A stretch of DNA of 64,000 nucleotides from Bacteroides sp. Its GTDB lineage: Bacteria > Bacteroidota > Bacteroidia > Bacteroidales > Bacteroidaceae. The stretch covers positions 85,100-149,099 of the forward strand of contig JAJQFD010000023.1 of NCBI GenBank assembly GCA_021201335.1, read 5' to 3'. Shown piece after piece: positions 11,075 through 21,659 of this stretch. The number at the start of each line of letters is the position of its first letter. Position 1 is the first letter of the stretch. The translations under genes were made by a program, and so were the position numbers. A model generated the notes under the pieces. That model was given only the letters and a program-made list of their open reading frames with translations, made no database searches and had not been told where the DNA came from.

Positions 11075-14000
11075 TTACTTTATATGCCTTTTCCGATAAT
11101 CTTTCGGAGTCATTCCATATTTGCGGGTGAATTCTTTATAAAAATAAGAACGACTGGAAATACCCACATCAGAAATAACGTCCTGGATAGATAGCTCTTC
11201 GTTCAGAAGTAATATTGCGGCCTTTTTCATCCGATAGTTCTTAATCAGGTCGCCGGGAGGCATACCGGATATTTCTTTAAATTTTCGATAGAACTGTCGT
11301 GAACTCATAGCCATTTGCTCCGCAACAAAAGTAGATCCTAAATCTTCCCGATCCAGATTGTGTTCAACTACATGCAGGAATTTCCGGATAAAATCGGCCT
11401 GTTCGGCGGTTGTACAAACAATCGAATCAGCCCAACCTGCCAGGTCGTCTATATAAATCTGCTTGGCTTCCTGTTTGCCATAGATCGTTTTATGAATTTG
11501 TTCTTTCAAGAAAGGAATATCATACGGGAATATGACATAGGAATCAGACCATAGGATCAATTCCCGTTGAATAGATGAACTTGCTTCCCAGGTCAGCATG
11601 GGTATAAATGCCGTTTTCGATAATAAAGAACGATTCTTATTCATGTATTCCATAAAAGTACCTTCAGCCTCCGCATACATCAGCATATCTACCAGGAATA
11701 TGGCGGGCACTGATCGACGCATTTCTTCAAAGGCAAGTTGAATACTTTTCACCGGATGTATCACATACTCTTCACTCAGTAAATCACTAATCAACCATAC
11801 CATTTCATCCCTGTCTTCCAGGAACACGATTATTTTTTTATCCTCTTCCTGGTGAGTAACAGCAGCTGGTTGAAATGCAATCGACAAACGATTTCCATGC
11901 TCCATTTTATTATAAAAGAGTTCGCATTGTTGTTGTTCCAAAGCAGACAAAACAAAACTCTGCATCATCTGAATCCGGAAAGCTTCATCAGATCCTTTCT
12001 TATCAGAAGAAGTATCCCGGCGAGAAAGAACTTCATATAATCGCTTCACCATATCATCCGGAGAGATGAAAGTGAGTAACATCTTACCATCTTCTTCGGT
12101 TGCATTTACTCTCACCCCTACCGTACTTTTACCTGAAATATAAAGGTAACTATAATAGAAAATACAGCGTAATACGTTTTTATACACCGGAAAACAAAAG
12201 CTATCCGGGATTTCAATATGAAGCAGTGATATATTAACCCCTTGAGCCTCCAATGTTTGTAGCACCTCATTGGATAATTCCCAAAGGTATAAATGACTCG
12301 AAATGGAAAACTGCACCGGCGATAACAACCGAAAGTCTTCATTCCCCAAATCAGACCAGATAAGTTGCGAGATAACGGCTTCCCGTATCTGTTCAATCTT
12401 CTCACAACGCTTCTCGTAAGAAATGTTTTCAGCCCGCAACTGATCGCAAGCCCGGTAAATAAGAGTGAAATAATTCACAATCTCACGTCCTTTATAACTA
12501 TCCGTAGCCAGTGAAGTATTTTGGTTTTCTGTTTTAGACAATTTTCTGATTATCTTCTCGTTGCGAAAATACCTTCGGATCAAATAACCGATATAGAGCA
12601 CAATTAAAAACACAAATGCGATATAAACGACACAGGCCCCTGTCGTTTTATACCAGGGAGCAAGGATATGAATCGGAATAGAAAAACTTTTGTATTTCGT
12701 ATCAAAAACATCTTTCTTATAACGTACCCTGAATATATAATCACCAGCAGGTACTTTAAAGTAAGGGGCTTCATTGACACCGCTGAAAGCACTCCAGTCT
12801 TTATCATATCCTTCGAGCATATAAGAATATTCCACATCGGCACTGCTGACATAATCCGGTACCACAAAGGACAAAGAGAAAGACGTATCCTCTCCTTTAA
12901 ACTGCAAACCCGCTCCATCCGGGGTAGAATAATCGGCCCAGTCAACGGTTGATCTTCCAATCATTAGTTTACGCAGTAATATTTCGGGATAATATTCAGG
13001 TATCGCCACCTCTTTTTTATCCATATAAAGCAACCCATCTACTCCACCGAAAAAAAGACTGCCCGTATAAGGGCAACGAAAATAAGCATCGTCGCTAAAC
13101 TCTCCTATTTGGATGCCACCACTGTAATAATAAGCATGAGAAGATTTATTTTCCGGATTAAATTTGATAAGTCCCCGGTTGGTTCCCAACCAAAGAAGTC
13201 CGTTGTCATCTTCCAGGATACCATGAATCATATCGTTGAGTAAACCCTGCTCGCGCCCAATATAATCAGCAGTCATTCTTTTCCCCTGAAAAGTAACACA
13301 TACCAGTCCGGAAGTTGTGCCTACATACAACTGTCCGTCCCGATGGCGATGCAAGCAAAGAATATCATCGACGGATTTATGCAACATCTCATTGAGCGAA
13401 ATAACCTGGTACTCTTCTGTTTTCCGGTTAAACCGAACCAGTCCTTTTTCCCGGCTACCCAGCCACAGTAAAGAATCACCTTCGGAAATCATACTAAAGA
13501 AACGGCTTACGTCCTGCTGTTCATAAAAGAAATGATAACGTTTCTGCGATTTTACCCGGAGATTTTTACCGCTGGTATCGAGTATCACTTTCCGAAAACC
13601 TGCCCCTGAAGTGGTTAAATACAGTACACTGTCATTTTCTTCGTGGATAGAATGCACTTCCGCAATATTATCTTCGGAAGGATTGGATACGGTATTTAGT
13701 TTTCCATCGTCATAAGAATAATAGAGCAATCCTGAGGCACCCGCTCCCACCCAAAAGCCATTTCGGATTCGGCTTTGTACTAACGCATATATCTGGAATT
13801 CAGTATTCCATTTCACGTATGATATAGCTTTTTGTTTTTGAGTAGCAGAGTAAATTTCTGTGTTAAATGCTTCCATGCCATTGCGATAATCTTTTATATG
13901 CAATAATCCGTCACCTTTTGTTCCAAACCAGAGTCCGCCCTCCTTATCTGTCATTATAGACCTTACCTGGCGGCTCAGATTAGGAGACAAGCTTCTCAAC

Positions 14001-15016
14001 ATTAAATTAGTTGCTATCGAATATTTTTTGGAGAACATAATAGCTCCTTGCCCATCCGATCCTACCCATAAAACACCCTGCCGGGGATCATTATAAATAT
14101 AAAAGATGCGTATATTCTGATCGATGATTTCTTCTTCGTATTGACGGGAAGTACGCAACCGGACTAATCCATTGGTTCGGAAAGCAACGATAACATCCTC
14201 ATAAAAAGGCACAATACCTTTCACATCCCCATATTTCTTAACCAGATCAGCTATATTCCGAAGATAAATTTTAGACTTTCTAGATATATCATGCACATAC
14301 AAGTCCTTGTCCGAATCATAAAAGCAAAATATTCCGTTCTGGTAAAACACATATTCTATTTCTTTCGGATGAAAATGAAAGGGAGAAACGGTAAGTTGAG
14401 TAGATAGTGTATCCCTGTCGAATGCATTCAAAGAAAAACGATAATAATCCCCGCTGTGATAAGGGAAAAGCCACAAATCGCCGTCGTCAGTAACAAATGA
14501 ACGGTAATCCTGGTTTCGTATCTCCACATCCGGTTTTTGCACCCGGACAAAGCACTGATGAAAGGTATTGTAATAAGCAATCCACTCTGAACTTACGACC
14601 CATGTGTTTCCCTCCTGATTGGAATGTAAAGCATAATCACTGTCAAATTCATAATTGGATACTACTTGTCGGGAGTGGGAAGAGAACCGATTAACTCCCA
14701 GATAGGATGAAATCCATAAACAATTATTGTCAGCCTGCCGGATGCTGTGAATGACGTTGTTACTTAACGTTTTATCTGCCGAGAAATCGGAACGGTATAC
14801 TTCCATTCCTTTACCATCATAGCAATTCACTCCATCATACGTACCAAACCACATCAACCCTGTATTATCCTGGAACAGACATATTACAGCACTATTCGAG
14901 AGTCCTTGTTGGTAATCCACCTTTGAAAAAATATAGGAATCTTTTTCATCAGCCCTCACCCAACCGTTTGTCAAGCTTAAGAATAGAATGGTAATCCGAA
15001 TTATATGTGTTTTCAT
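11075..15016 (-). CDS. HTCS-type sensor-regulator with degenerate kinase and receiver
   Basis: 1313 residues in the order of a hybrid two-component regulator: signal peptide (1-22), two-component-regulator propeller repeats (about 25-700, e.g. GLMWFGTYDGVNCYDG and GLLWLGTNRGLIKF), Y_Y_Y domain (about 705-785), one membrane helix (about 792-815), a kinase-like region, a receiver-like region (about 1055-1170) and a C-terminal AraC-type helix-turn-helix (about 1220-1313, SSRQFYRKFKEISGM). The kinase region has no H-box (no HELRTPL-like motif) and no recognisable N or G boxes. The receiver keeps one Asp (FLVDMLMY), but the usual KPF lysine position reads FPYD. It therefore probably signals without phosphotransfer. 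It lies upstream of and codirectional with the GH92 susC, and diverges from the GH43 gene; its regulon is probably the GH92 PUL. Confidence 0.85.
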   Translation of the reverse strand: MKTHIIRITILFLSLTNGWVRADEKDSYIFSKVDYQQGLSNSAVICLFQDNTGLMWFGTYDGVNCYDGKGMEVYRSDFSADKTLSNNVIHSIRQADNNCLWISSYLGVNRFSSHSRQVVSNYEFDSDYALHSNQEGNTWVVSSEWIAYYNTFHQCFVRVQKPDVEIRNQDYRSFVTDDGDLWLFPYHSGDYYRFSLNAFDRDTLSTQLTVSPFHFHPKEIEYVFYQNGIFCFYDSDKDLYVHDISRKSKIYLRNIADLVKKYGDVKGIVPFYEDVIVAFRTNGLVRLRTSRQYEEEIIDQNIRIFYIYNDPRQGVLWVGSDGQGAIMFSKKYSIATNLMLRSLSPNLSRQVRSIMTDKEGGLWFGTKGDGLLHIKDYRNGMEAFNTEIYSATQKQKAISYVKWNTEFQIYALVQSRIRNGFWVGAGASGLLYYSYDDGKLNTVSNPSEDNIAEVHSIHEENDSVLYLTTSGAGFRKVILDTSGKNLRVKSQKRYHFFYEQQDVSRFFSMISEGDSLLWLGSREKGLVRFNRKTEEYQVISLNEMLHKSVDDILCLHRHRDGQLYVGTTSGLVCVTFQGKRMTADYIGREQGLLNDMIHGILEDDNGLLWLGTNRGLIKFNPENKSSHAYYYSGGIQIGEFSDDAYFRCPYTGSLFFGGVDGLLYMDKKEVAIPEYYPEILLRKLMIGRSTVDWADYSTPDGAGLQFKGEDTSFSLSFVVPDYVSSADVEYSYMLEGYDKDWSAFSGVNEAPYFKVPAGDYIFRVRYKKDVFDTKYKSFSIPIHILAPWYKTTGACVVYIAFVFLIVLYIGYLIRRYFRNEKIIRKLSKTENQNTSLATDSYKGREIVNYFTLIYRACDQLRAENISYEKRCEKIEQIREAVISQLIWSDLGNEDFRLLSPVQFSISSHLYLWELSNEVLQTLEAQGVNISLLHIEIPDSFCFPVYKNVLRCIFYYSYLYISGKSTVGVRVNATEEDGKMLLTFISPDDMVKRLYEVLSRRDTSSDKKGSDEAFRIQMMQSFVLSALEQQQCELFYNKMEHGNRLSIAFQPAAVTHQEEDKKIIVFLEDRDEMVWLISDLLSEEYVIHPVKSIQLAFEEMRRSVPAIFLVDMLMYAEAEGTFMEYMNKNRSLLSKTAFIPMLTWEASSSIQRELILWSDSYVIFPYDIPFLKEQIHKTIYGKQEAKQIYIDDLAGWADSIVCTTAEQADFIRKFLHVVEHNLDREDLGSTFVAEQMAMSSRQFYRKFKEISGMPPGDLIKNYRMKKAAILLLNEELSIQDVISDVGISSRSYFYKEFTRKYGMTPKDYRKRHIK

Positions 15017-16958
<1,942 letters not shown>

Positions 16959-17046
16959 AAATAGTGGCCTTTCTTGACTGTTAAGAGATTAAGCGTTAAG
17001 AAAGCTGGATTTAAATATTAGAAAGGTTAGATTTAAATAGTTAGAG

Positions 17047-17557
17047 GGCTGCAAGCCTGCCAGATTTAGCCCAATGTCGTCAATTTAAGAACTAACTCCC
17101 TATCCCGTAGGGAGTTTATGTACCTAACCGCGGGATTTATATCCAGTCCTGGTTTTCGGAAGATTTGAAGACATTAAAATCTCGTAGGAATTACAGGTGC
17201 ATAACCGTGGGATAGATATCCCACGGGATAGGATATAGAACTATCTCCGTGAGCCGCGAAGGGGGTCAATAATATATTCTTCACCCCCTGTCGGGGCTGT
17301 CAGAGTAGAGTCGGGTTAGCTGTTTCCACGGGATTACATCCCGTGGTTATGCACATCAAATCCCTCCGGGATTTCTTCAGCAGCCATAGATTTTGGCTTG
17401 ATTGTTCAGAAATGTTATCTTCCGACCACGACTGGATATGCATCCCATGATTAGGCACATGCTACCCGTTCCGGGTAAAAGAGTAGCTCTGACACTTACC
17501 AAACGGCTCACTTCCTTAAGTTGACGACATTGGGCTAAAGCTAGCAGGCTTGCAGCC
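17047..17557. repeat. 511-bp MITE-like element with 43-bp terminal inverted repeats
   Basis: The left end 17047-17089 and the right end 17515-17557 are inverted copies of each other with 3 mismatches in 43 bases (ggctgcaagcctgc... against its complement). Inside are nested dyads: AACTCCCTA/TAGGGAGTT near 17096-17118, CCGTGGGAT/ATCCCACGG (17205-17226), CCACGGGAT/ATCCCGTGG (17326-17346), and TACCCG/CGGGTA near 17463-17477. No transposase or credible protein is inside, and no target-site duplication is evident. The inner 17150-17430 part is related to the repeats at 63550-64000. A non-autonomous mobile element or a mosaic intergenic repeat is the best reading. Confidence 0.75.
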
Positions 17558-17642
17558 TTCTTCCTTTTACGATTTACAGAACTTTCCTTTTCTTTGTATA
17601 AAACTTCCTTATCGTATTCATAAAGCTTATGGCTCCTTTGTC

Positions 17643-17730
17643 TTTTCACAACCGGGAAGAGGCCTTTTCACCCTTGTGAAGAGATATTTTCACGGCCACG
17701 AAAAGGCCTGTTCACACAGGTGAAAAGACA
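17643..17730. repeat. Four 22-bp tandem units, TTTTCAC-type
   Basis: TTTTCAC or TGTTCAC begins at 17643, 17665, 17687 and 17709, an exact period of 22. Most units are themselves dyads of the form TTCAC-N4-GTGAA. They lie just right of the 511-bp element, between convergent genes. No spacer sequence exists between the units. Confidence 0.8.
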
Positions 17731-17758
17731 AAGAACTTACCTATTCAATATATAGAAT

Positions 17759-17824
17759 AAGGAAGGGCTCTAAATCGAAAAGGAAAGGGCTCTAAATCGA
17801 AAAGGAAAGAACTCTAAATGGTAT
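17759..17824. repeat. Three 22-bp tandem units, CTCTAAATcG-type
   Basis: CTCTAAAT recurs at 17768, 17790 and 17812 (period 22), each preceded by a purine-rich GGAAAGRR stretch; the third unit is diverged. The sequence differs from the neighbouring 22-bp array, but the period and the GAAAAG core are shared. Confidence 0.75.
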
Positions 17825-17900
17825 AAGAAAGGCCTGTGAATGTTACTTAGCGGAACAATTTATAGAACAAGGAGGGACTCGAATTAATTACGGGCGAATT

Positions 17901-17940
17901 AAAAAAGAACAGAGGCTATCCTTCATCCGGATAACCTCTG
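17901..17940 (-). terminator. Rho-independent terminator of the susC-GH5 operon
   Basis: On the minus strand a 12-bp stem (CAGAGGTTATCC with GGATAGCCTCTG, one mismatch, stem arms at 17910-17921 and 17929-17940) is followed by TTCTTTTTT. It lies 23 bases after the GH5 stop. Confidence 0.85.
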
Positions 17941-17962
17941 CAACTATAAATTAAGAGTTAAT

Positions 17963-19675
17963 CTAAAACGGATATACCCCTTCCGAACTTCCACTTACAA
18001 GTGCATTGACCGCTTGCTGATCAGCAACTTCAAAGGTGGTTCGATTGAATAAACCAGACGACAGGTTACCTGTGCCTCCATTGTCCCAATAGAAAGGTAC
18101 CATTCCATTCTTTTTAGCTTGTGCCGTTACATATTCCAGGTAATAGGCCCGGGCTGCATTATGTTTCGTTAAATTATCTCCTGTTAAAGTAGTACGACGG
18201 GTAGGACTGTATTCGCCCAGAATAACCGGATAGCCTTTATCTACAAAATGGGTTTTCATTTTACCAAAGGTAGTCACTACATAATCTTCCTGTCCCCAAC
18301 TGGAAACATTCGGCGAACCGGCATACATGCTTCCCCATAAGAATATATTGGAATCTTCCTGCAAACAGAAATCATACGGATCGTAATAGTGAACTTCTAC
18401 CATCATCCTGTTAGCTGTTGGATCGGTTGCGGGCTTTAAATGATCTACTGCTTGCTCTATGTTGGTATTGTAAGCCTGAACAATCAGGTTGCGCCATGCG
18501 TTACGACCACCTGTAGAACGCACAGCATCTACAAATGTCTGATTGTAGGATAACTGTACTTCTATATTCTCTGCTGAGGGCGTACCGTAATCGGCATGTA
18601 CTTCATTGGTTCCGGCAAATAAGAGGTGTTCGTCATAATCGCGGAAGTAAACAGCAATTTGTTTCCACAATGCTTCTTGTTTGGTATTCACTTCTTCCTG
18701 TTTGTCGTAAGTCGGATTGTTTTCCAGCCAACCGCCGTCCCAATGGATATTCAGGATAGCATACATATCGTTGCCAACACAATAATCCACAACCTCTTTT
18801 ACACGGGCAAATCAATCATCACTCACTTTGTGGGTGGTTTGATCAACAATATATCCATTCCATGCACAGGGAATACGAACGGCATTAAAACCCGCAGCTT
18901 TCACGGCATTGATTAAAGCCTTACTGGTTTTAGGGTTTCCCCAGGCTGTTTCAGAAGGTATATCGTTATTATAAGCTTCCAGGGAGTTGCCCAAATTCCA
19001 TCCCAATACTATCTTTTTTGCCAGTGCCATAGCATCACTCTCCATACCAGTTTTATCCGCCGGAATATTCAAATCAATACCTGTCTGAGTAATGGTAATC
19101 GTTTCTGAAAGATCCCCCATTGCGACGGTAATACTACCTTCCCGTTGTAAAAAGGAAGCATTGGGTGCAACCTTGAATTTCAAAGTTTTACTGCTGACCG
19201 CACGGGATGAAGCGGTTTCTTCAATCCAAAAATCATTCACCGTAACTTCTATATTGCCAGAGACTTGCAATTCCACTGTGATTGTTTCGCCGGCAGCCTC
19301 TACCTCATATTCTTTCTTTGTGATCAGTAACAAATCGCTATATCCTTGTGTGACTTTTACTTCTTTGGTCACACCACCAGAAAGTACGGTTAATGTTGCA
19401 TAACGGGGATCTGTATCTTTATTTTCAGAGACTATGACCTGGAACTGTTTTGTTCCAGGATCACCTGCGGTCATGCTCAATGTACACCAGCTCTCGGAAG
19501 AAGAGATGTTCCAACTGGCATTGCTTTTAATTGCCAATTTTTGTTCACCTCCTTCTTTGGTGAAGTTCATTTCATCTTTGGAGACAATCAGTTCCGTTTC
19601 TACCGGATCATCACTGTCGGAACATGAGACGAAAAAAGACAGTGAGAGAAATAAGAAAAGATATTTTATATTCAT
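17963..19675 (-). pseudogene. GH5 (subfamily 4-like) endo-xyloglucanase lipoprotein, in-frame TGA
   Basis: A 570-codon frame interrupted by a single TGA (18812-18814, codon 288). Before it: lipoprotein signal (SFFVSC lipobox), two BACON domains (about 30-112 and 115-212) and the start of the GH5 barrel (KKIVLGWNLGNSLEAYN, AAGFNAVRIPCAWNGYI). The same frame resumes with FARVKEVVDYCVGNDMYAIL and holds both catalytic glutamates, Glu358 in TNEV and Glu488 in VILGEYSP. GH5_4 homologues such as the B. ovatus xyloglucanase BoGH5A carry Trp before the (L/F)xRVKEVV stretch, so TGG to TGA explains the break. A GTG at 18790 cannot start a complete barrel. In the family this cell-surface enzyme makes the first endo-cuts in xyloglucan. 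It may be true decay or an error; subfamily is inferred from context. Confidence 0.9.
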
Positions 19676-19687
19676 ATAGCGTCTCCT

Positions 19688-21637
19688 TTATTCAACTACA
19701 AAATGATAACAAATCCGTTCGGATGCCATATCATCGGCTGGAGCTGTCTGTCTGGCAAACCAGACGGCAGCCACGGCGCCATTTGCATCGGTTTCTATTT
19801 TATATAGTTCCCAGTATGGTTTATCCGTGGGATAATGGGTATTATCCCCGGCACTGTTACTAGCGAAATCAAGAGGCAGCCAACCGCCATAAAGATCATA
19901 AGCCGGAGAGGTTAATCCATCGAATACAATGATATTGTCCATTCCGGTGGCATCTGAATCGCTGATGGTAAATGTACCTGTTTGTACATCTCCTTTCACA
20001 TCTAATACAGCTTCCCCACTCATATTCAAGGTCAATGTAATACCTGTATAATTCGCATTATTGCTGGCATCGATTCCCATCCATGAATCGTATGCTTCTG
20101 TAAAATCAAGCTTCTTTGGATCGCCACGCCCCCATGTGAAGGCTATTCCCTCTCCGTCATTTAATTTATAAGTGCGCGTTCCGTTATTCGTTAGTTGTTT
20201 CTTTAACTCTTTGGCTGCATCTACCGATGGAAGGCTTCCATCTCCCAGAACGAAATGATAAACCATGTATTCATTCTTTTCGGTAGAACGCAGGCCAAGC
20301 CACATATCTGTGATGGTACTCCCCAAGGCATCCGTTTTGGTTTTAAGCATGCGCAACTTATTGTCGGCATTGGTGTTTAGCTTCATGGTACTAACCCATC
20401 CGAAATTGGTTTCACTAATAACGGCTTCCAACGGTTGCTTAAAGTCAATATCATTCTTACTATCAATCGTATATTCACCTTCCACATCCTCGTTATCATA
20501 AGAAGAGAAGACAAATTTACCACCGGAAGAAGAGGTAGAAGTAAATACAAAGCGGGTTGAGGCGACCATATCCGCATCATAAGCTGCCCATCCGGTAGCC
20601 AGATATTCACCAGACGAAGCAAAATTATTCATCAACGTTCCATCCAGGTCAGCCCAGTCATATGGTGAATCTGTCGACAATACCCATGTCTTGGTATTCG
20701 AGGTAGTCAGGATATTATTGGGATCTCCGCCAATATCGGGCACTGGATCGGGTCTGTCTTCGGGTTCATAATTATCCGCATACTCCTTAGATACATAGTT
20801 CCAGATCATCCACCATTCACCTTCGCCCGATACTTCCTCACGGAAAACGGCTACTTGTAATTGGTTCTCTGTCAGAGTCAATATTTTTAGCCCTCTGTTC
20901 CAGTTGGTTGTTTTATAATCCCAGCTTTGCGTATGCATGATCTTCGCGTTGGTGATGGTAAGTGTTTTCGCATCCGTATCCAGCATAAATGTTCCGGTTT
21001 CATCTACGTCACCACTTGCAGAGGCATTGTGTACAGCAATAAATGCTCCGCCATCGAGGGAGAATGTCATTGTGCTTCCCCAGATATTATCATCTTCCGT
21101 ATGTCCTTTCCCGGGACTCCAGTTAGGGGTGAAATTATTATATTCAACAACTGTTGACGGATCCGCATAATCCACTTCGCCGGATGCAAGTCCGTATTCA
21201 CCATTATCATGAATCCAGATCTTGGAGTTTCCGACTCCGCCAGTTAAGAAAGTCCACATTTCATCATTTACAAAATCCGCATAAAATTCTTCTATGGTAA
21301 ATTCAGCCGGTTCACCGTAAACCACCCCGCCGCCAGTCATGACCCCAAAGGCTACTTCATAGGTTCCTTCAAAAGGTATTCTCAACGTCACTTTTTGTTC
21401 CTGGCTTCGTCCCTGCGGATGTTCCCATAAAGCTGTGTATTTACTCCCCATTTTACTTTCTAAATACACTATATTGGGATTGGAAGCATCGTGTGTTATG
21501 GTGTAAGCAATTCCTTCTACCAGTTCATCGGAAGTTACCTCCCTTGCACCCAAATCATATTTATCGGGTGAGCAGGCAGTGAGCAATAAGCCTGCCACCA
21601 CCATTATACCGGATAATATTTTATATATCTTATTCAT
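19688..21637 (-). CDS. Surface glycan-binding lipoprotein (SGBP-B/SusE-position)
   Basis: 649-residue lipoprotein with lipobox LLTAC after MNKIYKILSGIMVVAG. An N-terminal Ig/PKD-like domain (about 30-115) is followed by two or more beta-rich domains with many Trp and Tyr (about 125-300, 310-480, 490-649), no catalytic motifs and a short Pro-rich linker (PEDRPDPVPDIGGDP). Position directly after susD and before the GH5 gene is that of SGBP-B in xyloglucan loci, a multi-domain protein that displays the glycan to the SusC/SusD pair. Homology to the B. ovatus protein was not tested; the role is inferred from position, lipobox and lack of enzyme motifs. It starts 22 bases after the susD stop (same operon), and the GH5 gene starts 12 bases further on. 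Confidence 0.75.
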   Translation of the reverse strand: MNKIYKILSGIMVVAGLLLTACSPDKYDLGAREVTSDELVEGIAYTITHDASNPNIVYLESKMGSKYTALWEHPQGRSQEQKVTLRIPFEGTYEVAFGVMTGGGVVYGEPAEFTIEEFYADFVNDEMWTFLTGGVGNSKIWIHDNGEYGLASGEVDYADPSTVVEYNNFTPNWSPGKGHTEDDNIWGSTMTFSLDGGAFIAVHNASASGDVDETGTFMLDTDAKTLTITNAKIMHTQSWDYKTTNWNRGLKILTLTENQLQVAVFREEVSGEGEWWMIWNYVSKEYADNYEPEDRPDPVPDIGGDPNNILTTSNTKTWVLSTDSPYDWADLDGTLMNNFASSGEYLATGWAAYDADMVASTRFVFTSTSSSGGKFVFSSYDNEDVEGEYTIDSKNDIDFKQPLEAVISETNFGWVSTMKLNTNADNKLRMLKTKTDALGSTITDMWLGLRSTEKNEYMVYHFVLGDGSLPSVDAAKELKKQLTNNGTRTYKLNDGEGIAFTWGRGDPKKLDFTEAYDSWMGIDASNNANYTGITLTLNMSGEAVLDVKGDVQTGTFTISDSDATGMDNIIVFDGLTSPAYDLYGGWLPLDFASNSAGDNTHYPTDKPYWELYKIETDANGAVAAVWFARQTAPADDMASERICYHFVVE

Positions 21638-21659
21638 ATTCTTAAATTTAAGTAGTGAA

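Noticed and set aside
17377..17649. 90-codon minus-strand frame in the repeat region
   Set aside because: It runs through the terminal inverted repeat and palindromes of the 511-bp element and encodes a low-complexity basic peptide.
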